Shown: piece by piece, positions 7,778 to 14,339 of the stretch
How positions within the stretch are numbered: position 1 is the stretch's first letter
Layout of the letters: each line of letters begins with the position of its first letter
Assembly (NCBI GenBank): GCA_031553875.1
Contig: JAVBKU010000012.1
Coordinates: 1 to 16,565 of the forward strand
Direction: 5' to 3'
Source: JAVBKU01 sp031553875
GTDB lineage: Bacteria; Bacteroidota; Bacteroidia; Bacteroidales; Rikenellaceae
Length of the DNA stretch: 16,565 nucleotides
The notes under the pieces: generated by a model
The model's input: only the letters and a program-made list of their open reading frames with translations
What the model was told of the DNA's origin: nothing
The model's database searches: none
Made by a program: the position numbers and the translations under genes

Positions 7778-7794
7778 ACGGATGAATCATCCGT
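7778..7794. repeat. 17-base palindrome before the DASS gene
   Basis: ACGGATGA (7778-7785) and TCATCCGT (7787-7794) are perfect inverted arms around one A, centred about 52 bases upstream of the transporter's ATG. Size and position fit an operator for a dimeric regulator, or a leader hairpin. No regulator gene is adjacent, and no clear TAnnTTTG element is seen beside it. Confidence 0.35.
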
Positions 7795-7841
7795 TATCTC
7801 TTTAGGCGTTATTTCCGCCTTATTACCGACAGGAGGCGGAG

Positions 7842-7857
7842 GAGGGGAGTTCCCCTC
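7842..7857. repeat. GC-rich hairpin after the CYTH gene
   Basis: GAGGGG (7842-7847) and CCCCTC (7852-7857) pair around AGTT, with imperfect pairing further out. It sits 28 bases past the stop of the CYTH gene. No T-run follows on the minus strand, so it may be a weak terminator or an RNA-stabilising 3' end. Confidence 0.35.
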
Positions 7858-7884
7858 TCCTCACGTTTCCCGTCAGTTGTTACC

Positions 7885-8352
7885 CTACCATTTGGTATAA
7901 GGATTTTTCATCAGCATGGAGTTGTAATACTTCACGTCGCCGGTCACCTCTTCGCCCAGCCATGCGGGCTTGGTGAATTTTTCGGTTTCGCTCTGTAATT
8001 CAACCTCTGCCACGGTCAGACCCTCGTTCTCGCCATAGAATTCGTCCACTTCGAAGGTGTGGCCGTCAACGGGTACGAGGTAGCGGGTCTTGTCGATCAC
8101 TCCGGGTTCGCAGAGTTCGAGCAGGCTTTTGGCTTCGTCGAGCGACAGCTCCTTTTCCCACTCGAAACGGCTCGCGCCGCTCTTGTTGCCTATGCCCTTG
8201 ATGGTGATGAAGCCCTTGTCGCCCTTGGTTCTCACGCGTACGGTGCGCTCGGGGACGGAGCAGAGATAGCCCTGTGTGATGCGTGTACTCTTGGTGGCGA
8301 GCGGCTTGAAGTCGCCGCTGACTAAGAATTTGCGTTCTATTTCCTGTGCCAT
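7885..8352 (-). CDS. CYTH-domain protein (triphosphate tunnel fold)
   Basis: A 155-residue cytoplasmic protein formed by a single CYTH domain, the tunnel fold of inorganic triphosphatases, thiamine triphosphatases and class IV adenylate cyclases. The signature ExExK is present at the N-terminus (Glu4, Glu6, Lys8 in EIERKFL). The alternating charged strands of the tunnel follow: RTVRVR (36-41), TIKG with Lys52, FEWEKEL (63-69), IDKTRY (86-91), FEVDEF (100-105) and VAEVEL (114-119), with a late lysine (Lys141). The length and the simple architecture fit the short bacterial CYTH proteins, for which tripolyphosphatase activity is the best-supported role. It lies 30 bases downstream of the 224-residue gene, which also looks CYTH-like, and the two probably form one transcript. 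Fold very likely, substrate uncertain. Confidence 0.9.
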   Translation of the reverse strand: MAQEIERKFLVSGDFKPLATKSTRITQGYLCSVPERTVRVRTKGDKGFITIKGIGNKSGASRFEWEKELSLDEAKSLLELCEPGVIDKTRYLVPVDGHTFEVDEFYGENEGLTVAEVELQSETEKFTKPAWLGEEVTGDVKYYNSMLMKNPYTKW

Positions 8353-8382
8353 TTTTGCTGTAATTTATCAGTTAGCCGTCCG

Positions 8383-9057
8383 TTAACAACCGCATCCGCA
8401 ACCGCACTCGCATTTCTCGTTGGCCAGGGGCTTATTGGTCATGCCCGTAACCCTCTTTATCGCTTGCAGGTAATTGATGTTTTCCGAACCACCGAGGCCG
8501 CAGTCGGCGATGGTCTTCTTGATGTCGTCGAGTTCGGTGGATTCGGAGTTGATGGTCACCACCTTGGCGCCGTTGATAAGCACGTTGCCCACTTCGCAGA
8601 TGGTGTCGTTGACCATATACCCGAACCTCTGCTTGTGCACCCTCACGGCCAGCAGGTCGGGGTTGGCGTCGATCATGGCGAGGAATTCGTCGAGAGTATA
8701 CGTGTCCTTGGTGAGTTTCTCCATCTTGACCATGAAGGCGGGGAACACCTCTTTTTCGAGCACCTCGCGGCTGATGGGGAATTCGCCCTTCATCAGCGGG
8801 TTCCACTGCTCGAGGCCGTCGACGGTCTGCACGAGGGTCTTGATGTCCATCTTGCCGTCGCGGATCTTGGTGTTGTTGATGTCGTTGGCGCGCGACACGA
8901 TGTAGATTTCATCGCTCGAGCGCTCCCATACCTTTTCGGGCACGGGGGCGGATAGTCTTGCCATACGTTGGTGGGCCGAGCAGAAACACTGCCCGAAGGA
9001 GCGGTACTCGAACCGCGGTTTAGAGATAGCGCCGATCTCCAATTTCTCTTTGCTCAT
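8383..9057 (-). CDS. CYTH-like protein with cysteine-rich C-terminal tail
   Basis: A 224-residue cytoplasmic protein that I do not recognise as a named family. Several segments resemble strands of a divergent CYTH fold: DEIYIVSRAND (49-59), NTKIRDGKMDIKTL (62-75), LEQWNPLMK (82-90), and the run 137-163 with VRVHKQRFGYMVN and a later CEVGNVLI. Its neighbour 30 bases downstream is a clear CYTH protein, which supports the comparison, but this remains inference. The last nine residues alternate cysteine with Glu or Gly (Cys216, 218, 220, 222, 224), a striking tail that could bind metal ions or form thiol links. Four further cysteines lie at 24, 26, 154 and 186. Start: first ATG of the frame, MSKEKLEIG. 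The gene itself is secure. Confidence 0.6.
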   Translation of the reverse strand: MSKEKLEIGAISKPRFEYRSFGQCFCSAHQRMARLSAPVPEKVWERSSDEIYIVSRANDINNTKIRDGKMDIKTLVQTVDGLEQWNPLMKGEFPISREVLEKEVFPAFMVKMEKLTKDTYTLDEFLAMIDANPDLLAVRVHKQRFGYMVNDTICEVGNVLINGAKVVTINSESTELDDIKKTIADCGLGGSENINYLQAIKRVTGMTNKPLANEKCECGCGCGC

Positions 9058-9116
9058 ATCGTTGATGTATTAAGTGGTGGATTCGTGTGAAATATTTGTC
9101 GATTATTTACGCCAAG

Positions 9117-9141
9117 GGCGGCGGGGGATTTCCCCGCCGCC
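9117..9141. repeat. GC-rich hairpin between lipoprotein and CYTH-like genes
   Basis: The 10-bp arms GGCGGCGGGG (9117-9126) and CCCCGCCGCC (9132-9141) surround a GATTT loop, and a further CGCC/GGCG pairing is possible outside. It lies 21 bases past the stop of the lamin-tail lipoprotein gene, so it probably ends or protects that transcript. There is no T-run on either side, so intrinsic termination is not certain. Confidence 0.45.
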
Positions 9142-9162
9142 TCGAAGGCGCAAGTGGTTTGA

Positions 9163-10110
9163 TTACGGTAAGGTCGTTGTTATGGTTGTGCCTCCCGAAG
9201 TGGGATTTGCTAATCCTGCGGTATTTCCGGTAACTACCTTCCATTCTCCGGTTCCGTCGGTAATACGGCTGATAGAGCCGGAGCTAAGATTGTTTACTGT
9301 AGTACCCCAGGCCGAAACAGGGGTTGTCTGACGTGTAAATATATCGAGAACTGTGTCATCACCTGTCGGCGGTAACAGTTCCAGTTGTAATGTCTGCTTG
9401 GCGCTCAAACCATCGTCCACAATGCCTATTATAGTGTTTGCAGGCGCACTCGCGGAATAGCTGGTACCGCATTTTATTACGGCATAACCATGGACAGGTA
9501 TTATAGTACCTGCAGGTACAGACCAGCCGGGACTACCATCTTCATTCTTGAGTGATGTTCCATTCTTTAGTATGCGCATTCCCCCAATATTTACACGATT
9601 TTCGGATGTATTGTACAGTTCGATGAACTTGGTATTCCCATCGAGTTCGTTGAGTTTGATAGCGGTATATTCAAAGGTGGGAGCGGGTCCGCCAACAGTG
9701 TATTCAAAAACACTGGAATATGTTGTGAAACCGCCATTTACACATTTAATTCGGAATGATACTTGAGCTTGATCCTCTTGTGCAGGTATTTCAGCATAAA
9801 AATCATTGTATTCGGGTTTGTCAGTATCATCAGGATCAACCCTTGTCATTTCTATTGGAATTTCCGGAATTTCATCAATAGGTATATCCGGGTCTGTACT
9901 AACCCTATACAGCAGAACGGGTGCAGATACAGATTTCCCATAGTATGTTGCGGTGGCCGTAACTTCTACCGCATCTTCATCTGTAATTATGGAAGTAGGG
10001 TAGGATATATTGGTTATGTCGACCTTAAAGGCCTCTGGCGATACTTCGTCCTTGACGCACGAGGCGAAGCCCAAAGCAACCCCAAGTGCAAGTATTATTA
10101 GCTTTTTCAT
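9163..10110 (-). CDS. Lamin-tail-domain lipoprotein
   Basis: A 315-residue lipoprotein. The signal peptide ends in a lipobox (GFASC, Cys18) followed by Val-Lys-Asp-Glu, which resembles the Bacteroidetes lipoprotein export signal (Lys then two acidic residues), so outer-surface display is likely. Residues about 29-139 form an Ig-like beta domain similar to the 125-residue lipoprotein encoded just upstream. Residues about 146-305 form a lamin-tail domain: IKLNELDGNTKFIELYN (151-167), the VPAGTIIPVHGYAVI stretch, and the closing SRITDGTGEWKVVTGNTAGLANP. Lamin-tail domains on secreted bacterial proteins often accompany nucleases or phosphatases, but no enzyme domain is present here, so a binding or scaffold role is likelier. 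It is last in the porin-lipoprotein set. The gene looks more AT-rich than the genes beyond 12365 and before 9060. Confidence 0.85.
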   Translation of the reverse strand: MKKLIILALGVALGFASCVKDEVSPEAFKVDITNISYPTSIITDEDAVEVTATATYYGKSVSAPVLLYRVSTDPDIPIDEIPEIPIEMTRVDPDDTDKPEYNDFYAEIPAQEDQAQVSFRIKCVNGGFTTYSSVFEYTVGGPAPTFEYTAIKLNELDGNTKFIELYNTSENRVNIGGMRILKNGTSLKNEDGSPGWSVPAGTIIPVHGYAVIKCGTSYSASAPANTIIGIVDDGLSAKQTLQLELLPPTGDDTVLDIFTRQTTPVSAWGTTVNNLSSGSISRITDGTGEWKVVTGNTAGLANPTSGGTTITTTLP

Positions 10111-10161
10111 ATCTGTCGTAATGTTTTTGTATTGAAATTTATTGGTCCTGTATTGTCGGTT

Positions 10162-10539
10162 TTATGGTGTTACCGTGTATGATATATCCCTTGAATAATA
10201 GGTTTCGCCGTTGGTATAGGTAGCCGCTACCCAGAACGACACCTCCGAGCCGGAAGCCTGCGGGGGGATCAATCCCCGGTATATATGGGGCGTCTCCGAC
10301 GACATTATAACGATGGTCGAAGCCCTATTTTCATTGACGCGGTATGACAGTGTCGCCATGTCTATATCTCCTATATATGGGTCTGCAATCAGAGTCACGG
10401 TTACATCGGTCCATGAATTGACCTCCTGGGGTGAATAGGTTACGTCCGTTATTTCGTAATACGATGACTGGTCGTCGTACAGTTCGCACGAGACGAGACC
10501 TGTCACAATAAACAACGCGAGTATTACGAACTTTTTCAT
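10162..10539 (-). CDS. Small Ig-like lipoprotein
   Basis: A 125-residue lipoprotein with signal peptide and lipobox LVSC (Cys18), followed by a single beta-rich domain (about 27-125). That domain aligns by eye with residues 29-139 of the lamin-tail lipoprotein encoded next: ITDVTYSP against ITNISYPT, LSYRVNE against LLYRVST, IPPQASGSEVSF against IPAQEDQAQVSF, and a closing YTV in both. The two lipoproteins therefore share a module. It lies 21 bases after the porin stop and 51 bases before the lamin-tail gene, all on the minus strand, so cotranscription is very likely. Role unknown; a surface or periplasmic partner of the porin is a reasonable guess. The acidic pair is five residues after the Cys, so a surface export signal is not clear. 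Confidence 0.8.
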   Translation of the reverse strand: MKKFVILALFIVTGLVSCELYDDQSSYYEITDVTYSPQEVNSWTDVTVTLIADPYIGDIDMATLSYRVNENRASTIVIMSSETPHIYRGLIPPQASGSEVSFWVAATYTNGETYYSRDISYTVTP

Positions 10540-10560
10540 GTCCGGGAGGTTACGCTGCCA

Positions 10561-11934
10561 TTAAAAATCCAGTTCTATGCGCATCGACATCTGGTTGAAT
10601 GTATTGCCGCCCTTGCCCTTGGGTTCTGTGACCTTGGAGGGGTCCTTAGTTAATGTACCCGAGCCATCGTGGCCTACGTAGAGGTCCCCTTTGCCGTTGG
10701 CATAGCGGTCGTTGTTGACGAAGGTGTAGTTGATCATCACCTTCACGTTGGTGTTGATATAATAGTTGAGCCCGGCGGTGATACCCTGGGCCGAGCCGCC
10801 CATAACGTCATGTGAGTTGAGGTCTACATAGTCGTAGCGCAGTGCCAACTCCATGTCGCCCCACTTGCGGCCGAGTGAGGGCTGGGTGAACTCGCCGGCT
10901 CCGCGGTCATACTGGTGCTTACCGCCGAAGAGCATCATCGAAGCGAAGGCGTAGAAGCCGTTGAACTTGTTGGTGGACAGGCCGCCGTACCTGCGTACGT
11001 TGTTCTGGATATACTCGCCCTGAATGCGGAAGGGACCGTAGAAGGCCGCCAGTTCGTAGCCCTGCATCATGATGTCGCTCACCTCGAGGATACGGTCGGT
11101 GTCGACGTATTTCTTACGGTTGATGCTGCTCAGTGCGCGGGTGCTGTAGCGCACGGAGTTGAAAACACCCAGCTTTACGTCGGTCATGGGGGTGCGGTAT
11201 GATACCGAAGCTCCCAGGTGCAGGCCGTAGTCGTTCTGCAAGAAGGGCATCACCACGAAGCGGCCGGCGTATGACACACCCTGGTTCTCTCCGTACACTT
11301 TATTGTTTTCTTCCACGATATCGGTAGCCAAGGCGCCGTCCTTAACCTCCTGGAAGAAGATACCTCCCTGGGCGAGGAAATAGCTGTGCTCGTAGTTGGC
11401 CTGGAAACCTATGTGGCGCGAGGGCACGAGGGCCGAAATGACCATCGGGCGCTCGAGGAATGTCAGGTAGCGCGACGAAGTGGTATTCTCCATCGAGATG
11501 TTCTCCTTGAAGTTACCCACCTTGAAATTCAGGAAATCCCAGGGTGAGAACTTGATGTAGGCGTCCTCGAGCTCGAATGTGCCGTTGGCGATGTTCATGT
11601 CGATCTCGCCGTACCATTTCTTCCAAAGCTGGGCCTTCACGGCGAAACGTACGCGGCGGAAGGTCACGCCGTTACCGATGTCGTTGAAGTTGCGGTCGGG
11701 GTTGTACCAGAAGAATGCTCCGTCGATCTGCACGCGGTTGTCGAGCCAAAAACGGTAGCTCTGATCCTTCGACTCGAACACGAGGATACCGTCGCGTTCT
11801 TCAGCCGAGAGTATCGAGCGGCTGCCGACCTTCTGCCCGTACTGATTCCAGCGGGTCGAGGTGGTGTCGCTCGATTGCGCCAATGCCCCCATGACGGAGA
11901 ACAAGGCAAGGGATGAAAGTAGAAATTTTTTCAT
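10561..11934 (-). CDS. OprP/OprO-like outer-membrane porin
   Basis: A 457-residue outer-membrane beta-barrel of the phosphate-selective porin O/P superfamily. The signal peptide is cleaved probably after ALA (residues 17-19). Barrel features are alternating strands throughout, the family start motif RFWLDNRVQIDGAFFW (61-76), FRRVRFAVKAQLWKKWYGEIDMN, the LEDAYIKF strand, and a C-terminal strand ending in phenylalanine (MRIELDF, 451-457), as required for barrel assembly. Bacteroidota have many such porins and the phosphate selectivity of the named family cannot be assumed for this one. It is first in a minus-strand set with two lipoproteins downstream. A TAnnTTTG element and a group of inverted repeats upstream (12015-12074) suggest regulated expression. 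Length and motifs are complete. Confidence 0.88.
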   Translation of the reverse strand: MKKFLLSSLALFSVMGALAQSSDTTSTRWNQYGQKVGSRSILSAEERDGILVFESKDQSYRFWLDNRVQIDGAFFWYNPDRNFNDIGNGVTFRRVRFAVKAQLWKKWYGEIDMNIANGTFELEDAYIKFSPWDFLNFKVGNFKENISMENTTSSRYLTFLERPMVISALVPSRHIGFQANYEHSYFLAQGGIFFQEVKDGALATDIVEENNKVYGENQGVSYAGRFVVMPFLQNDYGLHLGASVSYRTPMTDVKLGVFNSVRYSTRALSSINRKKYVDTDRILEVSDIMMQGYELAAFYGPFRIQGEYIQNNVRRYGGLSTNKFNGFYAFASMMLFGGKHQYDRGAGEFTQPSLGRKWGDMELALRYDYVDLNSHDVMGGSAQGITAGLNYYINTNVKVMINYTFVNNDRYANGKGDLYVGHDGSGTLTKDPSKVTEPKGKGGNTFNQMSMRIELDF

Positions 11935-11998
11935 AATCGAATATTTTTTAACGGTTGCATTAAATATGTTGAAAGGTCTGATTAAGCCGTTGTTACCG

Positions 11999-12006
11999 CA
12001 AAATTA
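11999..12006 (-). promoter_or_regulatory. Likely -7 element of the porin promoter
   Basis: The minus strand reads TAATTTTG, an exact match to TAnnTTTG, giving a leader of about 55-60 bases before the porin ATG. No TTG is found at the right distance for a -33 element. Instead the region is filled by inverted repeats, as would fit an activator-dependent promoter. Confidence 0.42.
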
Positions 12007-12014
12007 CCCGAGGG

Positions 12015-12074
12015 ATGTAACGATACGGTTAAGCGGATGTTACATTAGGGTGACGCTTTATGTCGTCCCCCTAA
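12015..12074. repeat. Nested inverted repeats at the porin promoter
   Basis: ATGTAAC (12015-12021) and GTTACAT (12039-12045) are perfect 7-base inverted half-sites with a 17-base spacer. Directly adjoining is a second inverted repeat, TTAGGG-x-GACG (12045-12055) with CGTC-x-CCCTAA (12064-12074), pairing 10 of 11 positions around an 8-base loop. The pair lies immediately upstream of the -7 element on the minus strand, where operator sites usually lie. A third TGTTAC copy is at 11991-11996. Confidence 0.45.
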
Positions 12075-12296
12075 TTTCCCGTTTATGCCTTCCTTGCCCG
12101 GTTCTCTTCCGTGCATAACCTCACTTTTGCCTTAATTCTCTTCAGCCCCCGCCAACGTTGCTGTTTGCCCTCTCTAAAGTTAGTAAAAGATTATCTGAAT
12201 TGACACCATAAATCGAAAGAATTATTTTCAATTACTATAATTTGTCGGATGGGTGGCGTCTTTGTGACTAAATGGAAAATATAAAGGCGAGTAGAT

Positions 12297-12334
12297 AAAA
12301 AACACAGGGGCATACATTGTCGTATGCCCCTGTG
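12297..12334 (-). terminator. Intrinsic terminator of the lyase operon
   Basis: A perfect 13-bp stem, CACAGGGGCATAC (12303-12315) with GTATGCCCCTGTG (12322-12334), around the loop ATTGTC. On the minus strand it is followed by six T residues (A12297-A12302 on the plus strand). It lies about 30 bases beyond the stop codon of the second lyase and is the best rho-independent terminator in the window. Confidence 0.9.
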
Positions 12335-12364
12335 CAAATAATGTGCTAAGGAATAATATATGCG

Positions 12365-14293
12365 TTATTTAGCCTGTGTGTACTTGATAGTCACAGTGCC
12401 GCTCTTTTGCGGTTCCTTAAGGGTGATTGCCAGGCGTGTCCAGGGCTTTTTCTTGTTATCATAGTTCACTTCGTCGCTAAGATCAAAGGGAGCTGACGAC
12501 TCGATTGTGGCCAGCATTTTCTCTTCGCCGCGGGTCAAGAGGATCTTGCCGGGGGCTATAACCTCCCACTTGGCCCTTGTGATGATGGCTGTCTGGAATA
12601 CCTGCGGGGTTTCGAATGCGAACACATCCTTAACAGTGAAGGCGGTCGACTTGTCACGGTCATATGTGAATGAGCGGTCGAGCTTGGTCAGACCTTCCAC
12701 GGGGTAGGCCGATTTGATGTCCATGCTCATAGCGTCCATCTTGGGCGTGAGATTCTCGGATGTCACCACGGCCTTGGCCTTGGCGCCCGAAACCTGCTCC
12801 TTGCCAGCTACCAGAGGCACGGCGTGGCCGTATGAGGCGAGGGTCTGGATCTCGTAGCGTTGCGCGCTGAAAGTCTTAAAGGTATAAGGTGCGAGGCCGG
12901 GATCTTCCACCAGGAACTGCTCGTTCACCAGTATGGAGTAAGAGCCCAGGTCGTTGTGGTTGTGGTGCTCGGCATTGTTGCCGCCCTTGAGCGCTACGCC
13001 CATCTTGAACTGCGCCTTAGCGTCGGGACGCATGATATATACGCCCGCATCGGGGAAGGACGAACGCAGAGGGTCGAGCTCAAAGCCCTTGCCTTCAGGC
13101 TTCTTGATGTTGGAGAGGCTATTGGGAAAATAGAGCATCAGGTCGTAACTTACGCTCGACGAACTACCCTTAAATTCCTGTTCGATAGGCAGGTTCAGCC
13201 CCAGCAGCTTGCTCATGTAATATGAGGTCTGCTTATCAGGCTTCGCACCCATGTTACAGTCGGCCATGGCGGGATAGATGTCGTTCATGATCTCGCACTT
13301 GGGGGCGAATGTGCCTATGTTGAACAGATTGGGGTTATGTTCCTTGTCGAAGAGGTCGAGCTTGCCGCCTGTGGCCTGCCACACCATCTCGCGAAGGGGG
13401 ACATAATGTTTCATACCGTAGTTGTAATAGCCGAGGCCCTCAGTGCAGTAGCCGTCGGGGAGGAAACCTACCACATAGTTGATGGCATACCTGTCGGCCA
13501 TCCACGCATACTTGGCCCTCTCGTGCTTGTCGGGAATGAGCATCAGCGCGCTGGATACTACGCCTTCGATGATCACGGCGTTCCAGTTGTTGGTGCCTAC
13601 CATTGCTCCGACCGGGGCGCGGCCCGAAGGATTGTCGTTGGGAACCGACTTGTCGAATACCGACATAGCGGGGTTCCAGGTCCTCAGGTAGAGGTTCTCG
13701 ATAGCCCTCTTGTAGGTGGCTTTGTCAATCTTATCGTCGAGTATGTAGAGGGAGTTGGCGATAATCACCGACTGCATGGCTGTAGCCAGCTCCACGTAAC
13801 CTGTATTCTGCTTGTCGCCGCGGCGGTAGTCACTGGGGTTGAACCACGTCTTCTGATCGAACATATCGTTCAAGAAGTCGATGATCATCTTGGTGTATTT
13901 ATTACTGTTGGTGACGCACTCGGCCAGGACGAGAATCTGTATTTCGGCCAGGCGCTTGTTGACCATGTCCTTGCCGCTCTGTGAGTCGTTCTTGGTGAAT
14001 ACACCCATGAATAACTCCTCGTCCCAGCGGGTATAACCGGTTTCGAGCAGTTTGTCGGCCTTGGCTATAGTACTGTTGAATCTCCCCGTGTTGCGGATAT
14101 TGTTCCACTCCTTACGGTCTGAGTAGGGGGCACCGAGACCTTTGGGGGTATCTTCGAGCATCTGCTCGATCTCGGCCACGCGGGCCATATCCATGGGGCC
14201 GAAGGGCACCTTCTTGAGCGTGCTCTCCGTGGCGGCCATCGCTGTCACAGCGCAAGCAGCGAATAGGGAGGCGAATATTAATTTAAGTTTCAT
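12365..14293 (-). CDS. Heparinase II/III-family lyase, secreted
   Basis: A 642-residue polysaccharide lyase of the heparinase II/III type, which cleaves uronic-acid polysaccharides by beta-elimination. A cleavable signal peptide (about 1-20, ending TAMA) has no lipobox Cys, so the enzyme is probably periplasmic. Residues about 30-360 form the helical toroid domain, with TNNWNAV (234-240), where family members keep a catalytic Asn, and DGYCTEGLGYYNYG (280-293), the region of the catalytic tyrosine. Residues about 405-640 form the beta domain, with KGGNNAEHHNHNDLGSY (436-452), holding the histidine motif typical of this C-terminal domain. The exact catalytic residues need a structural comparison. 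It is second in an operon, 46 bases after its paralog. The substrate (heparan sulfate, alginate, hyaluronan or other) cannot be told from the motifs. Confidence 0.85.
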   Translation of the reverse strand: MKLKLIFASLFAACAVTAMAATESTLKKVPFGPMDMARVAEIEQMLEDTPKGLGAPYSDRKEWNNIRNTGRFNSTIAKADKLLETGYTRWDEELFMGVFTKNDSQSGKDMVNKRLAEIQILVLAECVTNSNKYTKMIIDFLNDMFDQKTWFNPSDYRRGDKQNTGYVELATAMQSVIIANSLYILDDKIDKATYKRAIENLYLRTWNPAMSVFDKSVPNDNPSGRAPVGAMVGTNNWNAVIIEGVVSSALMLIPDKHERAKYAWMADRYAINYVVGFLPDGYCTEGLGYYNYGMKHYVPLREMVWQATGGKLDLFDKEHNPNLFNIGTFAPKCEIMNDIYPAMADCNMGAKPDKQTSYYMSKLLGLNLPIEQEFKGSSSSVSYDLMLYFPNSLSNIKKPEGKGFELDPLRSSFPDAGVYIMRPDAKAQFKMGVALKGGNNAEHHNHNDLGSYSILVNEQFLVEDPGLAPYTFKTFSAQRYEIQTLASYGHAVPLVAGKEQVSGAKAKAVVTSENLTPKMDAMSMDIKSAYPVEGLTKLDRSFTYDRDKSTAFTVKDVFAFETPQVFQTAIITRAKWEVIAPGKILLTRGEEKMLATIESSAPFDLSDEVNYDNKKKPWTRLAITLKEPQKSGTVTIKYTQAK

Positions 14294-14339
14294 TTTTTGA
14301 AGTGGTTTTTATTAGGTTTTGGTTTGGTTGCACGATGTA

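Larger units (their letters stand above)
11935..12296. other. Gene-free region upstream of the porin
   Basis: About 360 bases without a supported gene. It holds the likely porin promoter (-7 at 11999-12006) and the nested inverted repeats at 12015-12074. The rest (12080-12290) is pyrimidine-rich on the plus strand and grades into AT-rich sequence. No tRNA, small structured RNA or riboswitch is recognised. A regulator or small RNA on the minus strand between 12080 and 12290 cannot be excluded. Confidence 0.5.

Noticed and set aside
8383..8410. Cys-codon repeat at the end of the 224-residue gene considered as a frameshift or sequencing artefact
   Set aside because: The pattern is in frame, ends at a stop codon and is followed by a normal intergenic gap; it is treated as a real tail.
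11968..12118. Small plus-strand frame (about 50 codons) upstream of the porin
   Set aside because: It covers the likely porin promoter and repeats and has no motif or upstream signals.
13337..13984. Long open frame (215 codons) on the plus strand inside the second lyase gene
   Set aside because: It is antisense to a clearly coding, family-matching gene, has no promoter or recognisable motif, and is an expected shadow in GC-rich coding sequence.
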